From Bacteroidales bacterium (GTDB lineage Bacteria; Bacteroidota; Bacteroidia; Bacteroidales; UBA932): 56,139 nt of DNA. The stretch is taken from NCBI GenBank assembly GCA_023227835.1, contig JALOCI010000016.1, positions 1-56,139 of the forward strand, given 5' to 3'. The notes under the pieces are model-generated. The model did no database searches. It was not told the origin of the DNA and worked only from the letters and a program-made list of their open reading frames with translations. Positions 25,996 to 34,775 of this stretch are shown in pieces. The translations under genes were made by a program, and so were the position numbers. Each line of letters opens with the position of its first letter. The first letter of the stretch is position 1.

Positions 25996-26775
25996 ATGCT
26001 TGATTTTATAAAGATAGATTTAATCGATATCATTGACATTTTACTTGTGGGTCTTTTGATCTATCAGGTATATAAGCTTATACGCGGTACTGCGGCACTG
26101 AATATCTTTACGGGAATAATCGTGTTTTACTTCATTTGGCTCACAGTAAAAGCTCTCCGTATGGAGTTGCTAGGGGCCATAATAGGGCAAGTTATAGGAG
26201 TCGGAGTGATGGCTTTGATTGTCCTTTTCCAACAAGAGATACGAAGGTTTCTGCTTATGATGGGAACGAGGTACATGGATTCCCAGAAGAAATTAAAACT
26301 GATGAATGTCTTTCTGGGTGTTAAAGCAAAGGGTGTCTCTCTGACATTGCTGGATGAGGTTACCCAGGCATGCCGTAGAATGTCGGAGAGTAAAACAGGT
26401 GCGTTGATTGTACTTGCAAAAAACTCGTCACTGGAATTTATTATAGAGACAGGCGACAGGATTGAGGCCGTCATAAGCAGGCGTCTGATAGAAAATATTT
26501 TCTTCAAAAATGCACCTCTTCATGATGGTGCTATGATAATAGGATTTAATAAGATTATAGCAGCCAGATGTACTCTTCCGATATCTGAAAATCCACATAT
26601 ACCTGCGTCTTATGGAATGAGGCACAGGGCTGCTTTGGGAATATCGGAGATAACCGACGCAAGTGTGATTGTTGTATCTGAGGAGACAGGAGAGATTTCA
26701 TTTGTATATAATGGTGAAATAAGGAAGATGAATAGTATAAATGAACTCAGGCTTGCAATTGAGAATTCAAAATAA
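25996..26775 (+). CDS. cdaA: diadenylate cyclase CdaA
   Basis: Makes the second messenger c-di-AMP from two ATP. The 259-residue protein has three N-terminal membrane helices (about residues 11-78) and a DAC domain with the two catalytic motifs, DGA (177-179, in HDGAMIIG) and RHR (209-211, in GMRHRAALG). This is the CdaA (DacA) type, anchored to the inner membrane. It lies 33 bases after comF and three bases before mutS2. c-di-AMP usually controls potassium and osmotic balance. No receptor was seen nearby. Confidence 0.95.
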   Translation: MLDFIKIDLIDIIDILLVGLLIYQVYKLIRGTAALNIFTGIIVFYFIWLTVKALRMELLGAIIGQVIGVGVMALIVLFQQEIRRFLLMMGTRYMDSQKKLKLMNVFLGVKAKGVSLTLLDEVTQACRRMSESKTGALIVLAKNSSLEFIIETGDRIEAVISRRLIENIFFKNAPLHDGAMIIGFNKIIAARCTLPISENPHIPASYGMRHRAALGISEITDASVIVVSEETGEISFVYNGEIRKMNSINELRLAIENSK

Positions 26776-26778
26776 CAG

Positions 26779-29355
26779 ATGAACGAGAGATTAGAACAGA
26801 AGCTTGGTTTTGACCGAATACGCTCCATGATAGAGTCCAGATGCTCAACCTCCATTGCCAGAGAGAGGGCCGGAAGCGATCTGTTCAGCACATCATACGA
26901 CGAGATAGAAGAGGAGTTATCCAGAACGGACGAGATGAGGCTTATAGTCATGTTTGAATCGGGTTTTCCCGATACAGGTTTTGTTGACACATACCTTTTT
27001 CTTAAACAGCTGGAGGCCACCTCCTCTTTTCTTGATCTGAACTCGGTTGTGAGGTTGAGAAATTCTCTCGATACAATAAGGCAGATAATGTCATTTTTCA
27101 GGAATACAAAGGAGGGGCAGTATGTTCGATTGAAAAAAATGGCAGAGCCGGTTGTTCTTTATCCCGAAGTATCGAGAAGAATAGATTCAATTGTTGATAA
27201 GTTCGGAGACATGAAAGATAGCGCCTCTCCCGAGCTGCAAACGATTAGAAGAGCCATCAAGGATAAAGAGGGGCAGATTTCCAGAAGAATTAACTCTATT
27301 TTGAAAAGTGCCCAATCAGAAGGATTGGTTGACGAGGATGCATCAGTGTCTGTGAGAGACGGAAGGGTTTTGATTCCGGTTCTGGCAGCAAATAAAAGAA
27401 AAATACCCGGATTTGTATATGACGAATCCGCATCAGGTAAGACTGCATTTGTGGAGCCACTTGAGATAGTTGAACTGAATAATCTCGTAAGGGAATTACA
27501 TTTTGCGGAACAACGGGAAATAGTGAGGATTCTTGCAGAATTCTCCGATTTTCTAAGACCATATCTGCCGGAATTGTTGCAGTCCGCAATGTTTATGGCA
27601 GAAATCGATTTTTTAAGGGCAAAAGCTTTTCTTTCAATACAGATGCAGGCGGGAAAGCCCATTATATCGAAGGAACAGATTGTTGTGATGAACAAGGGAA
27701 GACACCCTTTGCTGGAATCTGCACTTAAAAAGGAGGGTAAGGAGATTGTTCCTCTCTCACTTAGTCTTGGAAAAGAAAAGCATATATTGCTCATTTCAGG
27801 CCCGAATGCCGGAGGAAAATCGGTTTGCCTCAAAACTGTCGGATTGCTTCAATATATGTTTCAATGTGGTTTTTTAATTCCTGCTTCAGAAATTTCTGAG
27901 CTGGGAGTTTTTAACAATATATTTATTGATATAGGAGACGAGCAGTCTATAGAAAATGATCTAAGCACTTACAGCTCTCATTTGAAAAATATGAGAGATA
28001 TAATTCAGCAGGCTGATAGCCATACTCTTGTATTGATAGATGAATTCGGTGCCGGAACAGAACCAACGGCAGGAGGAGCTATTGCAGAGGCAATTTTGAC
28101 TGAAATTGAACGCAGGGGAGCTTTCGGTGTTATTACTACACACTACAGCAATCTTAAGTTTTATGCAAGCAGTAGTAACGGGGTTTTGAACGGGGGAATG
28201 CAGTTTGATGTCCAGAATATAAAACCGCTTTTTAAGTTGGAAATCGGAACGCCTGGCAGTTCTTTTGCATTCGAACTGGCCAGAAAGATGGGGCTGCCTG
28301 AGCAAATTGTAAAGTTGGCAGAGGAGAAAGCAGGAAGTGATTTTGTAGACCTTGAGAGGCATCTCCGGAAGATTGCCAGAAACAGAAGACAGTGGGAGGA
28401 GAAGCTTGCAAGAATAAAGAGCACGGATAAAGCCCTTGAGAGTATTACCGATAAATACCAGAAAGAGCTGACAGATATACAATCTTTAAAAAAGTCAATT
28501 ATTGAAGGGGCAAAAAAGGAGGCCGCGTCTATTATAGCAGAGGCTAACAGGAAGATAGAACAGACTATTAAGGAGATTAAGGAAACTCAGGCAGAAAAAG
28601 AGCATACGAAACTACTCAGAAAAGAGTTGTCCGAGTTTAGTAATGAGGTTCAATCAGACAAGCAGAGTGCGGAGGATGAGAGTATTGCAAGAAAGATGGA
28701 GCAGCTTATAAAGAGAAAGGAGAGAAGTGAGGAGAGGAAAGTGAAAAGAGAAGAGGGAAGAGGGAAAAGTGAAAAGCGGGAAGTGAATAGTGAGAAGGGG
28801 ATAGTGAATAGTGAAAAGGGGATAGAGAATAGTGAAAAGGGGATAGTGAATAGTGAAAAGGGAAGAGTGAAAAGTGAGGAGTCCAGGGAGCTTAGGGCCG
28901 GAGATAAAGTAAGGATAGATCAGGGCGAGGTTGTGGGCGAGGTTATAAAGATTGAAGGGAAGGATGTGAGTGTTGCTATAGGAAGTATAATCAGCAGGGT
29001 ATCCGCAAAGCGTCTTACCAGAATAAGCGGAAAGGAGATAAAAGGAGCTGCAGGCGTGCGTACAAAAGCCTCTATTGTTCAAAGCGAATCTATTTCTGAA
29101 AGAAAATTGAACTTCAGGCCTACCATAGATGTCAGAGGACAGAGGCTGGAGGAGGCAATTGAGAGTGTAACTCGTTTTATCGATGATGCCGTAATGGTGG
29201 ATGTCGGAGAGGTAAAGATTCTTCATGGAAAGGGTAATGGCATACTCAGGGAGGAACTTAGAAAATACCTGAAAACGATGGGTGTTGTTCAAAGTGCAAA
29301 AGATGAGGATATTCAGCTTGGCGGAGCCGGAATAACAGTTGTAAAATTGATATAG
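26779..29355 (+). CDS. mutS2: MutS2 ATPase/endonuclease with inserted heptapeptide repeats
   Basis: MutS homologue that limits recombination or rescues collided ribosomes rather than performing mismatch repair. The 858-residue protein lacks the MutS mismatch-recognition domain. It has the clamp and lever regions, an ABC ATPase with Walker A GPNAGGKS (341-348) and LIDEFGAGTEP, a long coiled coil (about 525-660), a KOW-like patch (RAGDKVRIDQGEVVGEV in part) and a C-terminal Smr nuclease domain (DVRGQR at 784, HGKGNGILR at 816). Between coiled coil and KOW patch lies a highly charged insert with four and a half seven-residue repeats (residues 669-701), unlike the rest of the protein. Confidence 0.93.
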   Translation: MNERLEQKLGFDRIRSMIESRCSTSIARERAGSDLFSTSYDEIEEELSRTDEMRLIVMFESGFPDTGFVDTYLFLKQLEATSSFLDLNSVVRLRNSLDTIRQIMSFFRNTKEGQYVRLKKMAEPVVLYPEVSRRIDSIVDKFGDMKDSASPELQTIRRAIKDKEGQISRRINSILKSAQSEGLVDEDASVSVRDGRVLIPVLAANKRKIPGFVYDESASGKTAFVEPLEIVELNNLVRELHFAEQREIVRILAEFSDFLRPYLPELLQSAMFMAEIDFLRAKAFLSIQMQAGKPIISKEQIVVMNKGRHPLLESALKKEGKEIVPLSLSLGKEKHILLISGPNAGGKSVCLKTVGLLQYMFQCGFLIPASEISELGVFNNIFIDIGDEQSIENDLSTYSSHLKNMRDIIQQADSHTLVLIDEFGAGTEPTAGGAIAEAILTEIERRGAFGVITTHYSNLKFYASSSNGVLNGGMQFDVQNIKPLFKLEIGTPGSSFAFELARKMGLPEQIVKLAEEKAGSDFVDLERHLRKIARNRRQWEEKLARIKSTDKALESITDKYQKELTDIQSLKKSIIEGAKKEAASIIAEANRKIEQTIKEIKETQAEKEHTKLLRKELSEFSNEVQSDKQSAEDESIARKMEQLIKRKERSEERKVKREEGRGKSEKREVNSEKGIVNSEKGIENSEKGIVNSEKGRVKSEESRELRAGDKVRIDQGEVVGEVIKIEGKDVSVAIGSIISRVSAKRLTRISGKEIKGAAGVRTKASIVQSESISERKLNFRPTIDVRGQRLEEAIESVTRFIDDAVMVDVGEVKILHGKGNGILREELRKYLKTMGVVQSAKDEDIQLGGAGITVVKLI
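28783..28881 (+). repeat. 21-base tandem repeat, four full copies and a part, inside mutS2
   Basis: Units begin at 28783, 28804, 28825, 28846 and 28867 (partial). Each encodes VNSEKGI or a close variant. The unit is itself built from two related GTGAAWAG half-units, and the flanks (from about 28715) carry more degenerate GTGAAAAG and GAGGAAAG pieces. The plus strand here has almost no C. The length is a multiple of three, so copy-number change keeps mutS2 in frame. Confidence 0.9.
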
Positions 29356-29372
29356 ACAATAAAATTACAGAT

Positions 29373-29774
29373 ATGAAAAAATTACTGATACTGTCAATGA
29401 CATTGGTTCTGATTCTGATGACATCATGCTCGGGAAAAGAGAAGGCAATTACACAAAGCACAATAGCATTTCTGGATGCATATTTCAAGACAGACTATGC
29501 TCTTGCAGGCACTTTCTGCACTCAGTCTATGGCAACAGAGCTCAAAGAGATGATTAAGAGCATAGAGTCTCTGGATCCTATGGTGAAAAAGATGCTAATT
29601 GCGCAATCACAAGAGATAAAGACCGAGATATTATCTGTTGAAAAATTTAAAGGGAGTGATTCTGCCAGAGTTGATTACCGTGTTATTATGCCTAAGGGCT
29701 CGACACCTTTGGAAAAATCTCTTTCCCTTGTGAAAGAAAATAAAGAGTGGCGTATTGCAGGACTAGGTAAATAA
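29373..29774 (+). CDS. small lipoprotein, NTF2/DUF4878-like
   Basis: A 133-residue protein with a lipoprotein signal peptide (lipobox LMTSC, Cys 19). The mature part, about 110 residues, has the pattern of an NTF2-like fold: two helices (TQSTIAFLDAYFKTDYALAG, SMATELKEMIKSI) followed by strands ending KENKEWRIAGLGK. It resembles DUF4878-type lipoproteins, whose role is unknown. It sits 17 bases after mutS2 and three bases before the PHP phosphatase gene, so co-transcription is likely although a functional link is not evident. Confidence 0.65.
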   Translation: MKKLLILSMTLVLILMTSCSGKEKAITQSTIAFLDAYFKTDYALAGTFCTQSMATELKEMIKSIESLDPMVKKMLIAQSQEIKTEILSVEKFKGSDSARVDYRVIMPKGSTPLEKSLSLVKENKEWRIAGLGK

Positions 29775-29777
29775 AAT

Positions 29778-30584
29778 ATGGTGAAATTTATTGATTCTCA
29801 TACACACTGCGAGTTTTCTCCAGATTCAAGGATGAAAATGGCAGATGCTGTAGAAAAGGTAAGGATTGAAGGATTAGGAGGAATAGTCTTTACAGATCAC
29901 ATGGATATTGATACTCCGACTAAGGACAGGACATTTATGTTCAAGCCCGAAGAACAACAGGCGGCGATTGATAAGCTGGAAAATGCAGAAGGAACAGAGA
30001 TTCTGAAAGGGATAGAAATTGGTCTGCAACCACAGGTTTTGAATAAAATAAAGAGGTACATCGGAGACTCTTCTTTTGATCAGGTCATTGCTTCTGTCCA
30101 TTTTGTGGACGGTGTAGACCCGTATCATCAGCCATATTATGACGGAAAGAATTTTATTCAGGCTTATGGCCGTTACCTTGACGTCATATATGAATGTATA
30201 ACAACTTACACGGATTTTGATATTCTGGGTCACTATGACTATATTGCAAGATATGCGCCGTATGCTGAAAAATCCATTTATTACACGGATTTTTCCATGC
30301 AGCTGGACAGGATTTTAAAATTCCTTGCTTCTGAAGGAAAGGCTCTGGAAATCAATACAAACACATACCGGGAAAAATGCGGGGGAGTTCCTGAACTTGA
30401 TACCGTTGTGCTTTGTAGATTCAGGGAGCTTGGCGGAGAGTTTGTGTCACTGGGCTCAGATTCACACGACCTTAACAGAATCGGAGAGCAGTTTTCACAT
30501 TATTCCGAAATCATAAAAAGCTGCGGATTTGATAGTGTAACGCATTTTAAGAAACGTAAAGCAGAAAAAGTAAGGATAATCTGA
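29778..30584 (+). CDS. PHP-domain histidinol-phosphate phosphatase candidate
   Basis: A 268-residue metal-dependent phosphoesterase of the PHP superfamily, close in layout to HisK/HisJ histidinol-phosphatase. It has DSHTHCEFSPDS at the start, FTDHMD near residue 41, GIEIGL near 76, SVHFVDG near 109, GHYDYI near 152 and GSDSHD near 229: the set of His/Asp/Glu ligands for a trinuclear metal site. The histidine operon 6 kb downstream lacks a phosphatase domain, so this enzyme is the natural supplier of histidinol. Other phosphate esters remain possible. Confidence 0.8.
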   Translation: MVKFIDSHTHCEFSPDSRMKMADAVEKVRIEGLGGIVFTDHMDIDTPTKDRTFMFKPEEQQAAIDKLENAEGTEILKGIEIGLQPQVLNKIKRYIGDSSFDQVIASVHFVDGVDPYHQPYYDGKNFIQAYGRYLDVIYECITTYTDFDILGHYDYIARYAPYAEKSIYYTDFSMQLDRILKFLASEGKALEINTNTYREKCGGVPELDTVVLCRFRELGGEFVSLGSDSHDLNRIGEQFSHYSEIIKSCGFDSVTHFKKRKAEKVRII

Positions 30585-30977
30585 TTACTTTATACCCATT
30601 CGTTTTTTATAATCTCTGTACCTGCGGGTAATTTTTAGATAATTAATAAACTGCTCCTCTGTGAGTACTTTTTTGAAGGCATCTTCTGTCTTCTGGTTCC
30701 ACGCTTTCTGAACATTCATATAGCTGTCAGGTGACTGGATGCCTGCCTTTTTCATTTTTTCAAACTCGGCTGCAATTGCAGTATAATTGTGTTGCAAAAT
30801 TGAGTCAACATAAAAAACCTGAGTGTCGCTTAACTTAAACTGTTTTTGCATATCGTCCGCCTGAATGGCAGCCATCTCTGCAGGGCTTTTTTGTGGTTGT
30901 TCCTGCTGCTGTGCAATAAGTTTGGCGCTTAATAATAAGAAAAACAGGAAATTAACAATGTAATAGGCAACTTTCAT
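30585..30977 (-). CDS. small exported protein of unknown function
   Basis: A 130-residue protein with a signal peptide (MKVAYYIVNFLFFLLLSAKL, cleavage near IAQ). The mature part is helical, charged and Gln-rich at the start. A segment LSDTQVFYVDSILQHNY followed by LTEEQFINYLK recalls the LTxxQ helical hairpins of CpxP/Spy-type periplasmic proteins, but the match is weak and I do not assign a function. The ATG at 30977 is chosen because a longer frame to 30995 begins with TTG inside the promoter box. Divergent from the C69 peptidase gene. Confidence 0.6.
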   Translation of the reverse strand: MKVAYYIVNFLFFLLLSAKLIAQQQEQPQKSPAEMAAIQADDMQKQFKLSDTQVFYVDSILQHNYTAIAAEFEKMKKAGIQSPDSYMNVQKAWNQKTEDAFKKVLTEEQFINYLKITRRYRDYKKRMGIK

Positions 30978-30992
30978 GACATATTTTTTATA

Positions 30993-31000
30993 CAAAAATA
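30993..31000 (-). promoter_or_regulatory. -7 box TATTTTTG for the small exported protein
   Basis: Perfect TAnnTTTG on the minus strand, 15 bases before the ATG at 30977, and only four bases from the divergent plus-strand box. Confidence 0.5.
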
Positions 31001-31004
31001 GTAT

Positions 31005-31012
31005 TATCTTTG
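31005..31012 (+). promoter_or_regulatory. -7 box TATCTTTG for the C69 peptidase and nrf genes
   Basis: Perfect TAnnTTTG, 15 bases before the ATG at 31028. Back to back with the minus-strand box at 30993-31000, so binding should be mutually exclusive. Confidence 0.55.
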
Positions 31013-31027
31013 TAAAAATGACTTTAT

Positions 31028-32716
31028 ATGAAAAAAACGACCTTATGTCTCTCTTTTCTGTTTTTCTTTATTCTTTTTACAGTAAAAGGCGAGGCCTGCA
31101 CCAATGTAATTGTAACTAAAGGAGCCTCAAAGGATGGCTCTGTCATGGTTTCATATTCAGCTGACTCACACCAGCTTTATGGAGAGTTGTATTTTGTAAA
31201 GGGGACCAAACATAACCCAGGGGATATGCTTAGAATATATGAGTGGGATTCAGGGAAATATCTCGGAGACATACCTCAGGTTCCAGAGACATATACTCAG
31301 ATTGGTAATATGAATGAACATCAGGTTATTATTACCGAGACAACATTTGGCGGGCTTCCACTTGAAGACAGTACTGCAAAAATGGATTACGGCTCGTTGA
31401 TATATGTGACATTACAGAGAGCTAAGAGTGCAAGGGAAGCTATAAAGATAATGACTGATTTTGTCAGGGAATATGGTTATTATTCAGCCGGTGAATCATT
31501 TTCAATAGCTGACAAAGATGAAGCCTGGATTCTTGAGATGATAGGCAAAGGCGTAAAAATGGTCAATGGAAAAAATGTAAATAAGGGAGCGGTCTGGGTA
31601 GCGGTAAGAATTCCTGACGGCTATATATCGGCTCATGCAAACCATGCAAGAATTACAACATTCCCTTTAAACGATCCGGAAAATTGCCTTTATGCTCCTG
31701 ATGTGATTGATTTTGCTCGTGAAATGGGTTATTACAAAGGTTCAAACAAAGATTTCAGCTTTTCTGATACCTATGCACCGCTGGATTTCGGATCTATGCG
31801 CGGGTGTGAGGCCAGAGTCTGGGCTGCTTTCAATATTCTTGGCGGAGGTATGATCGGTGACAAACCATATACTTTTTATGAGGACTATGCTATGGGTTAC
31901 AATAAGTCTAACAGACTTCCCCTATATATTAAACCAAAAGAAAAAATAAGCGTAAAAATGGTTGCCGATGTCATGAGGGATCATTATGAAGGTACAGCCC
32001 TGGATATGACAAAGGATGTTGGTGCCGGCGGAAATGCATTGCCGTACAGATGGAGACCGATGACATTTAATGTTGATTCTCTGAGTTATACTAACGAACG
32101 CGCTATCGCTACACAACAAACAGGTTTCTGGATGGTAGGGCAGGCAAGAAACTGGCTTCCCGATGAAATTGGTGGTATTTTGTGGTTTGGAGTTGATGAT
32201 GCCTCTACATCTACGTTGACTCCTATTTATGTAGGAAGCCAAAGAGTACCGGAATGTTTCCGGGTAGGTAACGGCGATATGATGACCTATTCTCCTACAT
32301 CTGCCTTTTGGTTGTTCAACAGGGTTTCGAATTTTGCTTATTTACGCTATAACATTGTAGCTCCTGAGGTCCGTTCCGTTATAGAACGACGTGAGAACAT
32401 GCTTCTGAAGAGAATATCGGTTATAGATGCTGCAGCAATGACATTCTACAAAAGATCTCAGGAAGAGGCAAGAGAATTTGTGACCGACTATTCGGTAAAT
32501 ACGGCTCAGGATATGTTCAATACATGGTCTGAACTTGAAAAGTATCTGCTGGTAAAATATATAGACGGAAATGTCAAAAAGGTTGGTCCTGACGGACGGT
32601 TTTTAAATAATGGCTTTTCAAGGGCAATACCGGCACCTCCTATTCAGCCCGGTTATACCGAAATGTGGAAAAGAGCTGTTAAAAGCGATGCGGGAGAAAG
32701 ACTGCAAGTTAAGTAA
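31028..32716 (+). CDS. exported dipeptidase, peptidase family C69
   Basis: N-terminal-nucleophile hydrolase that cleaves dipeptides. The 562-residue precursor has a signal peptide, and the likely nucleophile is Cys24 (GEACTNVIVTKGASKDGS), which becomes the first residue after processing, as in PepD. Further family segments are YSADSHQLYGEL, the ITETTFGG loop, DKDEAWILEMIG and HANHARITTF. It lies 14 bases before nrfH on the same strand with no terminator between, so it may feed amino-acid catabolism in cells respiring nitrite. That link is inference. Confidence 0.88.
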   Translation: MKKTTLCLSFLFFFILFTVKGEACTNVIVTKGASKDGSVMVSYSADSHQLYGELYFVKGTKHNPGDMLRIYEWDSGKYLGDIPQVPETYTQIGNMNEHQVIITETTFGGLPLEDSTAKMDYGSLIYVTLQRAKSAREAIKIMTDFVREYGYYSAGESFSIADKDEAWILEMIGKGVKMVNGKNVNKGAVWVAVRIPDGYISAHANHARITTFPLNDPENCLYAPDVIDFAREMGYYKGSNKDFSFSDTYAPLDFGSMRGCEARVWAAFNILGGGMIGDKPYTFYEDYAMGYNKSNRLPLYIKPKEKISVKMVADVMRDHYEGTALDMTKDVGAGGNALPYRWRPMTFNVDSLSYTNERAIATQQTGFWMVGQARNWLPDEIGGILWFGVDDASTSTLTPIYVGSQRVPECFRVGNGDMMTYSPTSAFWLFNRVSNFAYLRYNIVAPEVRSVIERRENMLLKRISVIDAAAMTFYKRSQEEAREFVTDYSVNTAQDMFNTWSELEKYLLVKYIDGNVKKVGPDGRFLNNGFSRAIPAPPIQPGYTEMWKRAVKSDAGERLQVK

Positions 32717-32730
32717 ACACAATAAACTTT

Positions 32731-33285
32731 ATGGAGAAGAGGTTCCCACAGAGACTGCTCCTCCCGTTGATTCTGCTTCTTGGATGTTTTACAGGGCTTA
32801 TATTATACCTGGTATATGCATCCAGAGCGTATTCCTATCTTTCTCATAATCCTTCGGCATGTGTGAATTGCCATATTATGACTCCCTATTATCAATCGTG
32901 GCAGAAAAGTTCTCATTATCTGCATGCTCAATGTAACGATTGCCACGTCCCTCAGGATAATATTCTGAGAGGATATGCCTTCAAGGCAAAAGACGGTATG
33001 TACCATGCCGCTGTATTTACTGCAAGGGCGGAGCCTCAGGTAATCAGACCCAAAAACGCAAGTTACTCTGTTATAATGGAAAATTGTATAAGGTGTCATA
33101 AAGAGCTCAATACAGATTTTATTAAGACAGGGATGGTCAGATATTCACAGGTCATAGCCGGAAAAGCTGTTGCTTGTTGGCACTGCCACAGAGATATACC
33201 TCATGGAACAATTTCTAACATTGCCATGAGCCCTAATGCCATTGCTCCATTACCTAAACTTTGGAATAAAAAACTTGCAAGATGA
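32731..33285 (+). CDS. nrfH: cytochrome c nitrite reductase small subunit NrfH
   Basis: Membrane-anchored tetraheme quinol dehydrogenase of the NapC/NirT family that passes electrons from menaquinol to NrfA. The 184-residue protein has one N-terminal membrane helix (about residues 9-30) and four CxxCH heme sites: CVNCH (44-48), CNDCH (68-72), CIRCH (119-123) and CWHCH (149-153). The CHIM segment after heme 1 fits the unusual Met ligation described for NrfH. The stop overlaps the nrfA start by four bases. Confidence 0.96.
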   Translation: MEKRFPQRLLLPLILLLGCFTGLILYLVYASRAYSYLSHNPSACVNCHIMTPYYQSWQKSSHYLHAQCNDCHVPQDNILRGYAFKAKDGMYHAAVFTARAEPQVIRPKNASYSVIMENCIRCHKELNTDFIKTGMVRYSQVIAGKAVACWHCHRDIPHGTISNIAMSPNAIAPLPKLWNKKLAR

Positions 33286-34775
33286 AACTTAGTCTATTCT
33301 TTAAAAAACACAAAACGGCCATGCTGTGGACTGTTTTTGTGGTAACCGTTGTTACTGTGTTTCTGCTGGGTTTGCTGGCTGCTTCAATAAACGAGAGACG
33401 AGCAGAGGTTGCTACTCTCTATAAAAATAAAAAAATTGAAATAAAGGGGATTGAGCCGAGGAACGAAATATGGGGAGAAAACTATCCGAGAGAGTTTGAA
33501 ACCTGGGAAAAAACCTCTGAAATGGACTTTTCAAGCAAACATCTCGGAAATGCAGAGAAAGATGTTCTTGAACAGAGGCCTGCTATGGTTATTTTATGGG
33601 CAGGGTACGCTTTTTCTCAGGATTATGAAGAGCCAAGAGGTCACAGTTATGCCGTCACGGATGTTGTAAGAACCTTGAGAACCGGAGCTCCCATGAATGA
33701 CAAGGAGGGACCTCAGCCCGCTACATGCTGGAGTTGCAAGAGTCCGGACGTACCGAGAATGATGGCTGAGATGGGGGTAGAAAAATTTTACTCTGTAAAG
33801 TGGGGTTCTCTTGGTTATGAGATAGTTAATCCGATAGGTTGTGCCGATTGCCATGAGCCGGAGACGATGAACCTGCAGGTTTCAAGACCGGCCCTCAGGG
33901 AGGCTTATGAAAGAATGGGTAAAGATATTTCTGCATCATCCATACAGGATATGAGATCTCTTGCATGTGCACAATGTCATGTTGAATATTATTTCAAAGG
34001 GGAAGGTAAGTACCTTACTTTTCCATGGGATAGCGGCATGACGGTTGAAGCAATAGAGAAGTATTATGACAATATAGAATTTACTGACTGGACACATAAA
34101 CTGAGTAAGGCCCCGATGCTAAAGGCGCAACACCCGGATTTCGAATTGTTCAGACTGGGACCGCATGCACAAAGAGGTTTGGCTTGTGCCGATTGTCACA
34201 TGCCATATAAGACAGAGGGTGCTATAAAATTCAGTGATCATCAGCTTGTTTCTCCTCTTAAATATATTGATCGTACTTGTCAGACCTGTCATAGAGAAAC
34301 GTCCGAAAAACTTACATCTTATGTATACGAGTACCAGGATAAGGCCCTTGAAATAAGAGACAGGGTTGAAGCGGAACTTGCAAAAACACATATAGGGGCT
34401 AAATTTGCCTGGGATAACGGGGCTAAAGAGAAACAGATGGAAAAGGTCTTGAAATTACTGAGAGCAGCCCAATGGAGATGGGATTTTGCCGTGGCATCAC
34501 ATGGGGCATCATTCCATGCTCCGGTTGAAACACAAAGAATTTTGGCTCATGCTCTTGATAAAACATATCAGGCTCAGATAGAGCTGAATAAGGTTCTTGC
34601 TTCACTGGAGGTAAAGGGCGAAATTGCAATGCCTGATATATCTACAAAAGAGAAGGCACAGTCTTATATAGGATTGGACATGAACAATCTGAGAGAAAAA
34701 AAGGATGAATTCAACAAGATTATAGTTACGGCATGGAGAGAGAAGGCAATAGCAAACAAAAGGCTGATACGATAA
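33282..34775 (+). CDS. nrfA: ammonia-forming cytochrome c nitrite reductase NrfA
   Basis: Periplasmic pentaheme enzyme reducing nitrite to ammonium with six electrons. The 497-residue protein has an N-terminal membrane or signal helix, the special lysine-ligated active-site heme CWSCK (149-153) and four CxxCH sites (187-191, 229-233, 302-306, 333-337). The QHPDFELF segment near residue 283 matches the conserved region next to the calcium site. NrfA can also reduce sulfite slowly, which may matter given the sulfur genes downstream. It overlaps resB by 43 bases. Confidence 0.97.
   Translation: MKLSLFFKKHKTAMLWTVFVVTVVTVFLLGLLAASINERRAEVATLYKNKKIEIKGIEPRNEIWGENYPREFETWEKTSEMDFSSKHLGNAEKDVLEQRPAMVILWAGYAFSQDYEEPRGHSYAVTDVVRTLRTGAPMNDKEGPQPATCWSCKSPDVPRMMAEMGVEKFYSVKWGSLGYEIVNPIGCADCHEPETMNLQVSRPALREAYERMGKDISASSIQDMRSLACAQCHVEYYFKGEGKYLTFPWDSGMTVEAIEKYYDNIEFTDWTHKLSKAPMLKAQHPDFELFRLGPHAQRGLACADCHMPYKTEGAIKFSDHQLVSPLKYIDRTCQTCHRETSEKLTSYVYEYQDKALEIRDRVEAELAKTHIGAKFAWDNGAKEKQMEKVLKLLRAAQWRWDFAVASHGASFHAPVETQRILAHALDKTYQAQIELNKVLASLEVKGEIAMPDISTKEKAQSYIGLDMNNLREKKDEFNKIIVTAWREKAIANKRLIR

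Noticed and set aside
28741..28881. Repeat block in mutS2 as a possible CRISPR array
   Set aside because: Units are directly abutting 21-base tandem copies without spacers, and they are in frame inside a coding region.
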